Of a DNA stretch of 64,000 bases, positions 38,182 to 48,219 are shown piece by piece. A model generated the notes under the pieces. That model saw only the letters and a list, made by a program, of their open reading frames with translations, was not told the origin of the DNA and ran no database searches. Numbering within the stretch: position 1 is the first letter of the stretch; each line of letters begins with the position of its first letter. Made by a program: the position numbers and the translations under genes. This stretch comes from Shewanella sp. NIFS-20-20 (lineage in GTDB: Bacteria > Pseudomonadota > Gammaproteobacteria > Enterobacterales > Shewanellaceae): assembly GCF_019209865.1 (NCBI RefSeq), contig NZ_JAHUTT010000006.1, positions 1 to 64,000 on the forward strand, given 5' to 3'.

Positions 38182-39132
38182 CTATTCTGTGGCATAAAAG
38201 CTGGGGGGGTAGCAAGTATCTTGCTGACTATCGACGCGGGCCATGCCATCGACTCTAACAGGAAACAAACCCAAGTATTTCTGCACCGGCAGGTAGTTAT
38301 ATTCAGCCTCAGGATTGAGTCGCCATAAATGAGAGCTATTAACTTCGCCGGTGACATTTTGATTTTTAGCAGCAATCAAGATTTCATTGTTTTGATCTAG
38401 GCTCGCCCCAGTCACAAAATCAATATTGTGGAAAAACTTTACACTAACCTCAGCATTGGCAGTATTCACAGTAAATACCCGAGTATTAGTCACTAATAGC
38501 AATTCATTATCTCTAAAGATAAAGTCGCCCCACGAGGTAAACCCAGAGGAACTGACATTATTGCTCCAGGCCGCCACCACCGTCTGTGTGCCCGTGTTGG
38601 GATCTATGGTATAAAAACGGCCACCGTCTGATCCATACAGCACGCCAGTATTAGGATCAAAGGCCATTCTAAAAATCGGGAAGCGAGTATTTCCAACCCA
38701 ATGATGCGATTGAGTTGCCACATCAAAGTAAGCTAATTGATAAGGCTCATTGGTTTTGGAATGTAAGCCTAATTGCGACAACGCCTCAGGGCTTAAGCCA
38801 AGTGAATCTAGATTCTCAAGGTGAAAACTATTGGGGGTGGGCGTGCTGGCGTAATATATACGATCATTCACCTTGTCATAGTCCATCGCCGCTGAACTAA
38901 ACAATGCCTGCGAATGCAAACTGGCACGGTTGCTAGCGTCAGAGAAGTAACGGGTATTGGTTAAATCTCGTCCTTCATGAATATCAACCAGCAAACCCAC
39001 GGCTCCTCGGCCAGAATTCATGGTGTAGAGATTACCATCACACAGCTCAATCACCGGTGGGGACTCAGCTTGAAGAGTAAAACTAATCCCAAGCGTGATC
39101 ATAGCGATTGATAATGACAGAGATGTTCTCAT
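38182..39132 (-). CDS. Secreted protein, probable beta-propeller-like, unknown
   Basis: A 316-residue exported protein with a signal peptide ending near LQA (22). The mature chain has recurring segments with the feel of propeller blades: GNLYTMNSG, DRIYYAST, FPIFRMAFDPNTGVLYGSDGG, RFYTIDPNTG and VDGMARV. A Cys in ELCDGN and another in DTCYPP near the C-terminus could pair. An AGGGGAA ribosome site precedes the ATG. It is a single gene with no functional neighbours. I do not recognise a named family. Confidence 0.68.
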   Translation of the reverse strand: MRTSLSLSIAMITLGISFTLQAESPPVIELCDGNLYTMNSGRGAVGLLVDIHEGRDLTNTRYFSDASNRASLHSQALFSSAAMDYDKVNDRIYYASTPTPNSFHLENLDSLGLSPEALSQLGLHSKTNEPYQLAYFDVATQSHHWVGNTRFPIFRMAFDPNTGVLYGSDGGRFYTIDPNTGTQTVVAAWSNNVSSSGFTSWGDFIFRDNELLLVTNTRVFTVNTANAEVSVKFFHNIDFVTGASLDQNNEILIAAKNQNVTGEVNSSHLWRLNPEAEYNYLPVQKYLGLFPVRVDGMARVDSQQDTCYPPSFYATE

Positions 39133-39469
39133 GTGTTCCCCTATATATTAGCAATACTCGCTCAGACACCCCTTCGAGTTAAGGCTGGCATTGATGATGA
39201 CCAAGTAAATGAATTGATGGTTGATAAAGCAGAAACCGAGTAAATCACATCATCCGTTGACGTTAGCGGTGGCCGAACAGCCCCACTGAAACACCATAAA
39301 ACTCAACACCTGCGCAAACAAAAACTAACATTACCGACAGTTAACAGTCAAGCACATCCTCGCTGGAATCGTTAAATATCAAGAGGAAAATAACAAAGTA
39401 AGCATAAAGGTTAGCGTTTTACACTGGGCGCGACCGCAGAGTTAAAATAACCAATGGTTGGAAGGGCGC
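39133..39469. other. Intergenic stretch without a recognised gene
   Basis: This 337-bp region carries the promoter of the secreted protein on its left. A short plus-strand open stretch ending at 39241 reads like an acidic protein C-terminus but has no start or ribosome site. I see no RNA gene, repeat or clear operator. Confidence 0.5.
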
Positions 39470-40150
39470 TCATGAGCGGCAATCACAGTCAATGATCATT
39501 GCCACTAACCTTGCCATGTCCTTGGCCGTCACATCGGTGGGTCTATACAAGGGATGATATGGCGCCCTAGAACGGTCAATGTAGGCCGCGTGCATCCCCG
39601 CCGTAAGCGCGCCATGAGTATCCCAATCATGACACGCTACCAAACGTAACTGTTCAATCGGTTGTTGCAGTTGTTGCGCTGCAAACTGATAGACTAAGAG
39701 ATCCGGCTTAAAACTCCCAGTTGGTTCTACCGAAATAATCTCGTCAAAATAAGAGGTTAAGCCAGCATTTACGATTTGCGCGTTCATTAATGCTAACGAC
39801 GAATTACTAAAGGCAATCGTCCGATAGCCGGCCGCTTGCAGTTGTACCAATGCGGGTATCACATCGCGATGTGCCGGTATTTGAGCAAAACCTGCGAGCA
39901 GTTGCGCCTTGTCGATAGGGTCCAATGTGCGGCCGAGTCTCGCCGCCAGCGCATCGAGGGCAATGCTCGCAAGCGCCGCAAAATCACTCTTAACCCCGGT
40001 CAAAGCGCAGACGGTGGAACTGTGGAGCAAATTAGAAAACCAGCCTGGCATTAAGGCGCTATCACCAAAAACACTGGCAAAGTGGGAGCTTAATCCCCCC
40101 AAATCGAGCACGGTTTCATTGATATCAAACAAAATGGTATGTCGCTTCAT
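39470..40150 (-). CDS. HAD-superfamily hydrolase, haloacid dehalogenase type II group
   Basis: A 226-residue cytoplasmic HAD hydrolase. Motif I is FDINETVLD with nucleophile Asp9, motif II is AFSNSS, the motif III Lys is in GSFKPDLLVY, and motif IV is VACHDWDTHGA. This set, with NET in motif I, is that of the (S)-2-haloacid dehalogenase-like subgroup. Whether it dehalogenates or acts on a phosphate is not decided by these motifs. A strong AAGGAAAGG site precedes the ATG. It is a single gene. Confidence 0.82.
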   Translation of the reverse strand: MKRHTILFDINETVLDLGGLSSHFASVFGDSALMPGWFSNLLHSSTVCALTGVKSDFAALASIALDALAARLGRTLDPIDKAQLLAGFAQIPAHRDVIPALVQLQAAGYRTIAFSNSSLALMNAQIVNAGLTSYFDEIISVEPTGSFKPDLLVYQFAAQQLQQPIEQLRLVACHDWDTHGALTAGMHAAYIDRSRAPYHPLYRPTDVTAKDMARLVAMIIDCDCRS

Positions 40151-40322
40151 GCCCTTTCCTTATGCTCTGTTTGACTCTAGCGCCTTGAGCCATCACGGCG
40201 GCGACTAGATTCACTGTGATACCCAAGCTCAACCACCTGCAAGGCAATCAAGGTTTGCAACCACAGATATCATGATAGACTGACTTAATGCATTAGCGCT
40301 GACATTATCACTGGGATTATCG

Positions 40323-40790
40323 ATGAACAAATTACTCCTCGCCGCCAGCTTATCCTTAGCCTTACTTGGCTGCTCCGACAATGAAGTTGGCGATGTGTCC
40401 TTAGGCATGTTTACTCTAAAAGACATCAAACTGAATAGTTTAGTCGATCCCGATGTGCCCGGCGTCACCTGTCATATTGCCTCCATTGAAGCCAACTTTA
40501 GCTTGTCGGATCCGAGCGATAGCTCAATTTCATGCCGCCAGACCGGCGAGATCACGCCAGAGATGATAGCCAATATTGGCAAAGGAAGTGATGGGGATGT
40601 GGTGTTTAGAAAATCGAAAAGCATTTTCTTTAAATCGATGAAAATAAGAAGAATTTACGATGCAGAGCATCAAAGCTTACTGTATTTATCTTATGCCACC
40701 AAAGAAACCTCAGGCAGTTTCAAACACAGTTTATCGACCGTCCCCTTATGGGGCACCCAAGCTTATATTCAACCGTCAGTTACACCATAG
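40323..40790 (+). CDS. creA: CreA-family lipoprotein
   Basis: A 155-residue envelope protein of the CreA family, whose function is unknown. The signal ends in the lipobox LLGC (Cys17), so it is a lipoprotein here, whereas E. coli CreA has an ordinary signal peptide. Family features are the DPDVPGVTCHI segment, the paired Cys in SISCRQTG, GDVVFRKSKSIFFKSM, and the late RRIYDAEHQSLLYLSY. It lacks creBCD neighbours. The match rests on remembered similarity along the whole length. Confidence 0.83.
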   Translation: MNKLLLAASLSLALLGCSDNEVGDVSLGMFTLKDIKLNSLVDPDVPGVTCHIASIEANFSLSDPSDSSISCRQTGEITPEMIANIGKGSDGDVVFRKSKSIFFKSMKIRRIYDAEHQSLLYLSYATKETSGSFKHSLSTVPLWGTQAYIQPSVTP

Positions 40791-40861
40791 CCCATTGTCA
40801 GTCATGAGCACGCCGACCGAAGGTTGGCGCGCTCACGGCCAGTCAGTCTCACGGGCAAAGC

Positions 40862-41143
40862 TTACTGTGGCAAGGTGTTATCGAGTTCATGCAACTTAGC
40901 CATAAAACTGTCCAACGCGCTGGCGTCAGGATAATCCAGCTCATACTTATGGTGAAAGAATAAGGTTAAATCAACGCGGCCGTCGGTGAGCTTAATCGTG
41001 TAACCATCGCTATCCGTTTCTAGGGTGATAGCCGCCAACCGATACACTAATGCCGCCTCGTCGTTGCCACTGACTAATTCGCCCTTGTCGCGAATTTTAC
41101 CTGCGAGAGATAATGCCCAGCGGAGATCCAGTTCATTGTGCAT
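40862..41143 (-). CDS. Small acidic protein, possibly DUF3081
   Basis: A 93-residue cytoplasmic protein. The middle reads DSDGYTIKLTDGRVDLTLFFHH followed by KYELDYPDASALDSF, which resembles the DUF3081 family of Vibrio and Shewanella as I remember it. The frame opens with a TTG at 41149, but the ATG at 41143 has AAGGA six bases upstream. It stands alone between creA and the LysR gene. No function can be given. Confidence 0.65.
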   Translation of the reverse strand: MHNELDLRWALSLAGKIRDKGELVSGNDEAALVYRLAAITLETDSDGYTIKLTDGRVDLTLFFHHKYELDYPDASALDSFMAKLHELDNTLPQ

Positions 41144-41220
41144 ATGCAATCCTTGTTTTGAGCCTGTGTGATTATCTTAGCTAAATTTTCAGCAGATAAA
41201 TGCCAACGGCGATCACAAAG

Positions 41221-42177
41221 TTAAACATTTGTTACCCCATTTTTCATGGGTTGTTGAGGCAGCAACCAAACGGGAGCAATACACTCATGCAGATTGGCAG
41301 CAATAAAACCCAATAATTGTTGCAACGCGGCACTCGGGCGCTTATCGGCTTGAGTCACCAAATACCAGTGGCTGTGTAACGGAAACTGAGCCACATCAAG
41401 GACAGCAACACGCTCGCGCCCCGCTTCTAACGTGTGCGCCGAAGTGACGGCTAGCCCCAGCCCAGAGGCCACGCTGAGTCGAATCGCTTCGTTGCTTTCA
41501 ATTTGCATGCTCTGCTCAAGCTGCCAGCCTTGGGCGCTTAACCAAGATTCAAACATCATTCGTGTCGCCGATCCCGGTTCGCGCATAAGAAAGCGTTCTT
41601 GACGAATATCGTCAAAGCTAATTTGCCGATTTAGCCCAGCGGCCCAATGATCTGGCGGGGCAATTAATTGCAATGGATTACGTAAGATGCGCTTGGCGTC
41701 GACATGCTCACCACTGGGAGGGTGGCTAAATAAGTACAAGTCGTCTTGCATCGACTCGAATCGAGACACAATATGAGCGCGATTACCTATGTGTAAGGTC
41801 ACCTGAATATTGGGGAATTGTCGGTAAAAGGCCCCCAGTATCTTAGGCATCACGTATTTAGCGGTCGTCACTAAACCGATACTGATATGGCCGCTGACCC
41901 CTAAGTGTAAGTCATTGAGCTGATGGGCGAGCTCATCGAAACGTTGAGTAACTTCGAGCGCCGCTAAATACAAGGCTTGGCCGGCATCGGTCGGAGTCAA
42001 GATGCCGTCCCGACTGCTCAGTAACGGTTGCCCCATGGCCTCGGTTAATTTACGCATTTGCACCGAAACCGTCGGTTGGGTTAAATGCAATTGCCGAGCC
42101 GCCGCCGACATACTGCCGCTGCGAACCACCTGTAAATAGACCTGCAATAATCTGAAGCTCAGCTTACGAATATCCAT
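41221..42177 (-). CDS. LysR-family transcriptional regulator
   Basis: A 318-residue regulator. The winged HTH at the N-terminus reads FRLLQVYLQVVRSGSMSAAARQLHLTQPTVS, and a periplasmic-binding-protein-like effector domain follows from about residue 90. It resembles the CbbR/CysB-type subgroup in layout only. It is divergent from the SbtA-type permease gene, the usual position for a LysR regulator and its target, and a 7-4-7 palindrome lies between them. The ATG at 42177 has an AAGGTG site; the frame continues 24 bases further upstream. The effector is not known. Confidence 0.88.
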   Translation of the reverse strand: MDIRKLSFRLLQVYLQVVRSGSMSAAARQLHLTQPTVSVQMRKLTEAMGQPLLSSRDGILTPTDAGQALYLAALEVTQRFDELAHQLNDLHLGVSGHISIGLVTTAKYVMPKILGAFYRQFPNIQVTLHIGNRAHIVSRFESMQDDLYLFSHPPSGEHVDAKRILRNPLQLIAPPDHWAAGLNRQISFDDIRQERFLMREPGSATRMMFESWLSAQGWQLEQSMQIESNEAIRLSVASGLGLAVTSAHTLEAGRERVAVLDVAQFPLHSHWYLVTQADKRPSAALQQLLGFIAANLHECIAPVWLLPQQPMKNGVTNV

Positions 42178-42230
42178 GTTCACCTTTTCTTGCGGCCGCA
42201 ATATCTACTCAGCATTCATCCTATTTGCGC

Positions 42231-42248
42231 TATAGATAATAATCTATA
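42231..42248. promoter_or_regulatory. Palindrome between the LysR gene and the permease, candidate operator
   Basis: TATAGATAATAATCTATA is a perfect 7-4-7 inverted repeat. It lies 54 bp from the LysR ATG and 76 bp from the permease ATG. Its position fits a LysR recognition site, although it does not follow the strict T-N11-A spacing. Confidence 0.55.
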
Positions 42249-42323
42249 CCAAATGGTTAAATTTTTTATTTTTAATTATAGGTTTTGTTAGGCAAAATGA
42301 GCGCAATTTAAAAAGGAGGAATC

Positions 42324-43292
42324 ATGCCCGATATCGTTATTGCTTTTTTTGCCCTCGGCTTGCTCGCTGGCTGGGTGAAATCAGATCTAAAAGTTCCTGA
42401 GTCAATCTACGAAACATTATCGATATTGTTAATGCTGACCTTAGGCGTAAAAGGCGGCATGGCACTCCATGGCCACACTGACAACCTCAATCTCATGGCG
42501 TTAGCACTGATAGCGGCGCTGGGCATCATTATTCCCTTAGGTATTTATCCGTTACTGCGCCGAGTCATCCGCTTAAGTCAGGCCGATGCCGTCAGTATTG
42601 CCGCCCACTATGGTTCAGTCAGTGCCGGTACCTTTGCCGTGGTGATTGCCATGGCGGCTCATATCGGTTGGCCACTGGCACCAGAGACCACCTTATACTT
42701 AGTCTTATTAGAACTGCCGGCCATTATTGTGATGCTGTGGTGGCACCGTTTTTTACTAGCAAAACGCGTGCAAACCCGCGGCCAAAATGTCAGCAGTGGT
42801 AGCATTCTACATGAAGCCCTCACCAGCCGCGGCGTGGTGTTATTAGTCGGGGGCGTGATTATCGGCTGGGCTTATGGCCCACAAGGCCTCGCGGATATTA
42901 CCCCAGTGTTACTCGGCGGCTTTAAAACCTTGCTGGCGCTGTTTCTGTTAGAAATGGGATTATCGACCGCGAAGGTGTGCCGTCCATTACCCGTAAAGCA
43001 TTGGCGCTTAATGGTCTTTGCCGCGCTGGCTCCCTTTGCCTTAGCTTGGGTTGGTATCGGAGTCGGTCTGTATTTAGCCTTACCCGCCGGCAGTATTTTA
43101 GTGTTAGCCGCCCTCACCGCCAGTAGTTCATACATTGCTGCGCCAGCAGCCATTAAGGCGGCGATCCCAGAGGCCAATATTGGTCTGGCGATGTTAGCCG
43201 CCCTTGGGATCACCTTCCCTGTGAATGTGCTTATCGGCTTGCCTTTATATCACCGCTGGATCAGCGCGCTCTTGCCCAGCGGGATGGGCTAA
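42324..43292 (+). CDS. Sodium-dependent bicarbonate transport family permease (SbtA-like)
   Basis: A 322-residue inner-membrane protein with about ten helices and the two-fold layout of the SbtA family (PF05982): [17 protein letters not shown] in the first half and [19 protein letters not shown] in the second. SbtA of cyanobacteria takes up bicarbonate with sodium; members in heterotrophs are little studied, so the substrate is an inference. A perfect AAGGAGG ribosome site precedes the ATG. The last 48 bp overlap the end of glnE, which is transcribed the other way. No SbtB-like P-II gene is adjacent. Confidence 0.82.
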   Translation: MPDIVIAFFALGLLAGWVKSDLKVPESIYETLSILLMLTLGVKGGMALHGHTDNLNLMALALIAALGIIIPLGIYPLLRRVIRLSQADAVSIAAHYGSVSAGTFAVVIAMAAHIGWPLAPETTLYLVLLELPAIIVMLWWHRFLLAKRVQTRGQNVSSGSILHEALTSRGVVLLVGGVIIGWAYGPQGLADITPVLLGGFKTLLALFLLEMGLSTAKVCRPLPVKHWRLMVFAALAPFALAWVGIGVGLYLALPAGSILVLAALTASSSYIAAPAAIKAAIPEANIGLAMLAALGITFPVNVLIGLPLYHRWISALLPSGMG

Positions 43293-46133
43293 AATTAACT
43301 GATAAATATTGGCGCTATGCTCAACATGATCTGCCACATCTAAGGCGGGAAGAAGGCCGGGTAATCCTAATAAGGTGAGTCGATGGCTTTCATCCCGCAG
43401 TAAACAATAGCTAGTGACTAATTGCTCGGCGGTGATTTGCGGCAATAACCCTAACTGAGCTAGCAGCTCAAAGATCCTCACATTATCCGACCAGATGGCC
43501 AATTCCGGAAACTGATGTCCGTGCAACAAAACTAAATATTGAGCAATAAACTCGATATCGGCGATACCACCAGCACTCTGCTTTAAGTCAAATTCCCCCT
43601 CAGCAACCTTGAGTAAATGCTGACGCATTTTGAGCCGCATTTGATGAACCTCGCTGGCCAAATTGTCCGCAGAGCGTGGCAGCGCGATGACTTGAGCACG
43701 GACAGCCTTAAAACGCTGGCACAAGTCATCATCACCAACAATGCACCGAGCCCGGACGAGGGCCTGATGCTCCCATGTCCAAGCCTCTTGGCAATGATAT
43801 TCCCCGAAACGCTCAATTTGGCTCACCATTAAGCCTGACGAGCCGGAAGGTCGCAGTCGCATATCGACTTCGTACAACTCGCCGGAATTGGTGCGAGTTG
43901 AAAACAAATGTAAAATTCGCTGGGCCAATTTTAGATAAAAATGACCGCATTCAATTGCTTTCTCGCCATTGGTCATGGCTTGCAGATCAGCATTATGCAA
44001 AAACACTAAGTCCAAATCCGAGCCATAGCCGAGCTCTATCCCCCCAAGCTTGCCATACGCTATCACCGCAAACCCCATATCACCGTCGTTAAGCCCCGGC
44101 GGCTGACCATAGCGCGCTGTGATCTGCTGCCAGGCTTGCCGCGCCACTTGGCTGACAATGGCTTCGGCTAAATAGGTCAAGTGATCACTGACTTTCATGA
44201 CCGGCAGCACGCCGGTGACATCCGCGGCAGCAATTTTTAGCTGTTGCGCCAACTTAAATTGGCGCAAGTATTCCATTTGTTGCTCCATATCATCTTCAGC
44301 AACCCGCAATAAGCTTTGACGCAGTAAGGCGCCATACTCGCTAAGCTCACCGATATCATATAAATGACTGGGCTCAATTAACTCATCGAGCAACATCGGG
44401 AAACGTGACAATTGTTTGGCAATCCAAGGGCTGGCGCTACACAAGGTCACTAATTGCGAGCGAGCGCCGGGATTTTCACATAAGAGTTCTAAATAGGTGG
44501 TGCGGGTTAAGATACTATCGAGCACCTTGCTGATACTCTTAAACACTGTGGTTGGGCTGCTTATGGTCAACACCTCATCGAGCAATTTTGGCATTAACTT
44601 ATCTAAAGTTTCGACCCCTCGCGGCCCCATGGGTTTTTGCTGAGCTTGTTGCCGCCAAGAGTGCAGCCGGGTCAAAAAATCATCATCGTCATTATGATGA
44701 AGCGTCATCAGCTCTTGTGCCACGGCCACATCGCGCTCCTGCCACAAAGCTTGAGTCCAATGCTCTGACTCTTCGACACTTTCACCACCGACGGTATCAC
44801 GAAAGTGTTGATGGATTTTATTCATGGCCGCTTCAAGATGGGTACGAAAATCCATCACATTAACGCGCGCTAAGATCACGCACAATCGCTGCCAATCGAG
44901 GGGGTTATCCGGTAAGGTTTGGGTCTGCTGATCGGCAATGGCTTGCAGGATATTCTCAACTCGGCGCAACATGATATAGCTGCTTTTCAACTCATCATAA
45001 TTGGCAAAGCTTAATTGCTCACATTGATGCAGGGCTTTAAGCGCAGCAAATATACTCTGTTGGCGTAAACTCGGTTCGCGGCCGCCTCGAATTAATTGCA
45101 AGCTTTGCACCACAAACTCGACCTCGCGGATCCCGCCGGCACCGAGCTTAATATTGTCGGTCAATTGGCGCCGCCGCACTTCACGGGCAATCATGGCCTT
45201 CATCTTACGCAAGGCATCAATGGCCGAATAATCAATGTAGCGCCGATACACAAATGGACGCAGCAACTGATGCAGTTCGTCACTGTATCCACTCCAAGGC
45301 CCTAACGCGCGCGCTTTGACCATGGCATAACGCTCCCAGTCTCGGCCTTGTTCTTGGTAGTAGTCTTCCAGCGCACTGTAACTCACCACCAAAGGGCCAC
45401 TCTCGCCATAAGGGCGCAGCCGCATATCCACCCGATATACAAAGCCATCGACCGTGGTATCGTGCAATAAATCCACCAGCCGTTGTCCCATACGAATAAA
45501 GAACTGCTGATTGTCGAGCGGACGTCGCCCGCCCTCGGTTTCGCCGTGCTCCGGGAAGGTGAAAATGAGATCGATATCCGAGGAGAAATTAAGTTCACGG
45601 CCACCCAATTTACCCATGCCTAAGATCATCAGCGGCTGCACGGCCCCCGCGCTATTGGTCGGGGTGCCATATTGCTGGCAAAGCTGGCTAAACGCCCAAT
45701 CCCGAGCCGCGATAATCAAGGACTCTGCTAACACACTCAAATCGACTAACTGTTCTTCAATATCCAGCTGATTAGCAAAATCGAGCCAAGCCAAACGCAC
45801 CATATGAAGATTGCGGTACTGGCGCATGATCCGTTTGGCCGCCACATCATCGTCTGCATTGGCAAGTTGCCGGGCTAATGCTTCGGCATGGGATTGTCGA
45901 GGGAGTGATCCCAGCCCCCCTTGATGTAACCAGAGTAGCCATTCAGGGTGGCGCATGATTTGGGTGTGAATGAAGTCACTCAGGGCGAGCATTAAGCGAG
46001 TTTGAGCCTGCGCTGAGACATCCAGTAGCGCCACCGTTGCTGGTGCGCTTGCCAGCAGTTGCTGCCAGCGTTCGTCCGCTAATTGCGATAACGCTTCAGG
46101 CAGAGAATCATTGCACAAAGTTTGGCCAGCCAT
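43245..46133 (-). CDS. glnE: Bifunctional glutamine synthetase adenylyltransferase/deadenylylase
   Basis: A 962-residue enzyme that attaches and removes AMP on glutamine synthetase under P-II control. Two nucleotidyltransferase domains are present: the N-terminal deadenylylase with [20 protein letters not shown] and the C-terminal adenylylase with [19 protein letters not shown]. The central regulatory region lies between them. The frame runs to 46202; the ATG at 46133 with an AGGGA site gives the usual length. Its 3-prime end overlaps the SbtA-like gene by 48 bp. GlnK at 16 kb is a possible partner. Confidence 0.95.
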   Translation of the reverse strand: MAGQTLCNDSLPEALSQLADERWQQLLASAPATVALLDVSAQAQTRLMLALSDFIHTQIMRHPEWLLWLHQGGLGSLPRQSHAEALARQLANADDDVAAKRIMRQYRNLHMVRLAWLDFANQLDIEEQLVDLSVLAESLIIAARDWAFSQLCQQYGTPTNSAGAVQPLMILGMGKLGGRELNFSSDIDLIFTFPEHGETEGGRRPLDNQQFFIRMGQRLVDLLHDTTVDGFVYRVDMRLRPYGESGPLVVSYSALEDYYQEQGRDWERYAMVKARALGPWSGYSDELHQLLRPFVYRRYIDYSAIDALRKMKAMIAREVRRRQLTDNIKLGAGGIREVEFVVQSLQLIRGGREPSLRQQSIFAALKALHQCEQLSFANYDELKSSYIMLRRVENILQAIADQQTQTLPDNPLDWQRLCVILARVNVMDFRTHLEAAMNKIHQHFRDTVGGESVEESEHWTQALWQERDVAVAQELMTLHHNDDDDFLTRLHSWRQQAQQKPMGPRGVETLDKLMPKLLDEVLTISSPTTVFKSISKVLDSILTRTTYLELLCENPGARSQLVTLCSASPWIAKQLSRFPMLLDELIEPSHLYDIGELSEYGALLRQSLLRVAEDDMEQQMEYLRQFKLAQQLKIAAADVTGVLPVMKVSDHLTYLAEAIVSQVARQAWQQITARYGQPPGLNDGDMGFAVIAYGKLGGIELGYGSDLDLVFLHNADLQAMTNGEKAIECGHFYLKLAQRILHLFSTRTNSGELYEVDMRLRPSGSSGLMVSQIERFGEYHCQEAWTWEHQALVRARCIVGDDDLCQRFKAVRAQVIALPRSADNLASEVHQMRLKMRQHLLKVAEGEFDLKQSAGGIADIEFIAQYLVLLHGHQFPELAIWSDNVRIFELLAQLGLLPQITAEQLVTSYCLLRDESHRLTLLGLPGLLPALDVADHVEHSANIYQLILAHPAGQERADPAVI

Positions 46134-46365
46134 AATAATCCCTGTTATGGTGTAATGACTTAGCTGCCTTGCTCTAATGGATTTGACCCACAGAGCAGCC
46201 ACAGCCGATGAATTTATTCACGGTACTGATAGTTAAGATGCTTGCCTTAATCATGAGTGTGTCAATGGCACCCAGCTATTGATACACAGAGAGTAGCAAG
46301 CCGTAAGTAAATATTAACTCATTCCTAATCTTGGCGTATCGAAACATCATCGCAAAGGGGAGCTT

Positions 46366-47301
46366 ATGCTAATAAAATGGTTTCGACTCTATCTGCCAAT
46401 ATTGCTGCTGATAGCGTTGCAGGCTTGCTCAGATAATCAGGCAGCCCAAATTGCCAAGTATGAGCAATTGGCTCAGCAGCAACTCACTCAATTGTCACAG
46501 CTATTGGACTCAGGGCAAATCCGCAATGCCACAGTGCTCAGTCAATACGCCCAGCTATTAGAAAAAAAAGATCCGCAATATCAACAACTCCTCAGTCAAC
46601 TTAGCCAAGATGCCACACCAGCAGGCCCCCAGTACCAAGCCCTAGTTCGCCGCCTGAATGCCGCGAACAACCCGGCTAATTTTGCCGATAGCGACGCACA
46701 ACTGCAAGAATTACAGAATATCTACGAAGCGGCTAACCCAGCGATTTTCAATGACTTACTCTCTGATCCCATCAATGTTATCGCCGATCTTTCTCAAGGC
46801 CAGCTGCCAAGAGTCAATGCCATGAGCAAAGAGGCCGAAATGCTGGCAAATCAAGCCGATGATTTTGGCCCTGGCAGCCAACTGGTGGGCAACCCCAGTT
46901 ATGGCCAATGGCAAACCGGCAGCAATGGCATGTCATTTTGGGCTTGGTATGGCATGTATTCGATGTTTTCTAATCTCACCCGCCCCATCAGTTACGATCG
47001 CTGGGCTGGGCGACGGGGCTACAGTTATTACAATGATGTCGGTCGCTATCGCTATTCTTCACCGCAACAAATGAAAAACCAAGAAGGCCTTAGTAGTCAG
47101 CGACAAAAGCAATTTTCATCACAAGGTAAAACCTTTACCAGCCCTTATGCAAAAAACCGCAGTGGCTCGACTGGCCTGTCTGCCGCTAGCCGCAAAGCCC
47201 CTGCTGCCAGCCAGCCACAATTTCGCTCTAATTACAGTAAAAACAGCAGTATGCGTACATCAAGCAGCCGAACCAATCGTAGCCTTAGGCGTGGAAAATA
47301 A
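46366..47301 (+). CDS. Lipoprotein at the head of the PspA-like module, unknown
   Basis: A 311-residue lipoprotein with lipobox LQAC (Cys21). The first third is a Gln/Leu-rich helical region (LAQQQLTQLSQLL) that looks like a coiled coil. The middle has GMSFWAWYGMYSMFS and YDRWAGRRGYSYYND, unusually rich in aromatic residues. The last 80 residues are low-complexity, rich in Ser, Gln, Arg and Lys, with a very basic end. A strong AAAGGGGAG site precedes the ATG. It lies 12 bp before the DUF350 gene on the same strand. I do not recognise the family; its place implies an envelope role in the module. Confidence 0.7.
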   Translation: MLIKWFRLYLPILLLIALQACSDNQAAQIAKYEQLAQQQLTQLSQLLDSGQIRNATVLSQYAQLLEKKDPQYQQLLSQLSQDATPAGPQYQALVRRLNAANNPANFADSDAQLQELQNIYEAANPAIFNDLLSDPINVIADLSQGQLPRVNAMSKEAEMLANQADDFGPGSQLVGNPSYGQWQTGSNGMSFWAWYGMYSMFSNLTRPISYDRWAGRRGYSYYNDVGRYRYSSPQQMKNQEGLSSQRQKQFSSQGKTFTSPYAKNRSGSTGLSAASRKAPAASQPQFRSNYSKNSSMRTSSSRTNRSLRRGK

Positions 47302-47313
47302 CGGAGTCATTCG

Positions 47314-48213
47314 ATGAACTTTTTTAACGAATACGGCCTAAGCCAAGATTTAATAATTATGTTGAGCATAGATATCACCATCGCCATTTTATTACTGGTG
47401 CTGATGCGCTACTTATCGGGCTGGAGCATCAAAGTTAACAGCACCAATGAGCTGGCCGAACGTGATAACTTCGCTTTTGGTATCAGTACCGCCGGCTCCA
47501 TTGCCGCCATGGGTATCGTCCTAACAGGCGCCATTACTGGGGCAGCGGGGTCCTCATATCTTATCGAAGCCATTGGCATGAGTGCCTACGGCATTGCCGG
47601 ACTGGTGCTGATCCGAACCGGCCGTTTTATTCACGATAAATTGGCGCTCAATGAGGTGGATAAAAATGCCCAAATTCTTGATGGCAATGTATCAATCGCT
47701 CTGGTCGACGCCAGCGCGAGCATTGCCACCGCGTTAATTATTCGCTCAGTGTTGCTTTGGGCGGAGGGCCTCACCATAGATACCTTAGTGGCGGTGGTCA
47801 GCGTTTTCTTTATTTCGCAAATGCTGTTTGTCTTACTGACTCGCATGCGTGAGTATACTTATCGGCGTGGTAATCAAGGCGATTCACTGCAAGAGGCTTT
47901 AGGCCAAGACAGCTTAGCCTTGGCTATCCGGCATAGCGGCTACCTGATCTCATTAGGACTCACCTTTAAAGCCGCCAGTTATTTTCTCATTTATGATCCC
48001 AAGGCTTATGCGATGAACTTGTTTGGCTGGCTGACATTTTCGGTGGTTATGCTGATCATTTTGAACCTACTGTTAGCCTTAGTAAAACGCTTAGTCTTAG
48101 CCAATATTGAGGTCAACACTGAAGTAGAGCAACAGCACAACATCGGGATTGCGACGGTGGAAATGGCGATTAGTATTGCCGTCGCATTATTACTCACCTC
48201 GTTAATGGTGTAA
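47314..48213 (+). CDS. DUF350 membrane protein (YjfL-like)
   Basis: A 299-residue inner-membrane protein with about eight helices, arranged as two DUF350 repeats: one from about 35 to 140 (NFAFGISTAGSIAAMGIVLTG) and one from about 165 to 295. E. coli YjfL is a single-repeat relative encoded next to YjfI, YjfJ and YjfK. The biochemical role of DUF350 is not known; ion transport has been guessed from its association with channels. It is six bases before the aminopropyltransferase-like gene and should be co-transcribed with it. Confidence 0.85.
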   Translation: MNFFNEYGLSQDLIIMLSIDITIAILLLVLMRYLSGWSIKVNSTNELAERDNFAFGISTAGSIAAMGIVLTGAITGAAGSSYLIEAIGMSAYGIAGLVLIRTGRFIHDKLALNEVDKNAQILDGNVSIALVDASASIATALIIRSVLLWAEGLTIDTLVAVVSVFFISQMLFVLLTRMREYTYRRGNQGDSLQEALGQDSLALAIRHSGYLISLGLTFKAASYFLIYDPKAYAMNLFGWLTFSVVMLIILNLLLALVKRLVLANIEVNTEVEQQHNIGIATVEMAISIAVALLLTSLMV

Positions 48214-48219
48214 GACCTG

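Noticed and set aside
39172-39241. Plus-strand open stretch ending in an acidic C-terminus-like sequence
   Set aside because: It might be the tail of a lost gene, but it has no start, no ribosome site and only 22 or so residues of plausible protein. I could not separate it from chance.
43775-44092. Plus-strand 105-residue open frame inside glnE
   Set aside because: It lies antisense within a well-conserved gene, has no ribosome site and reads as a shadow of the glnE codons.
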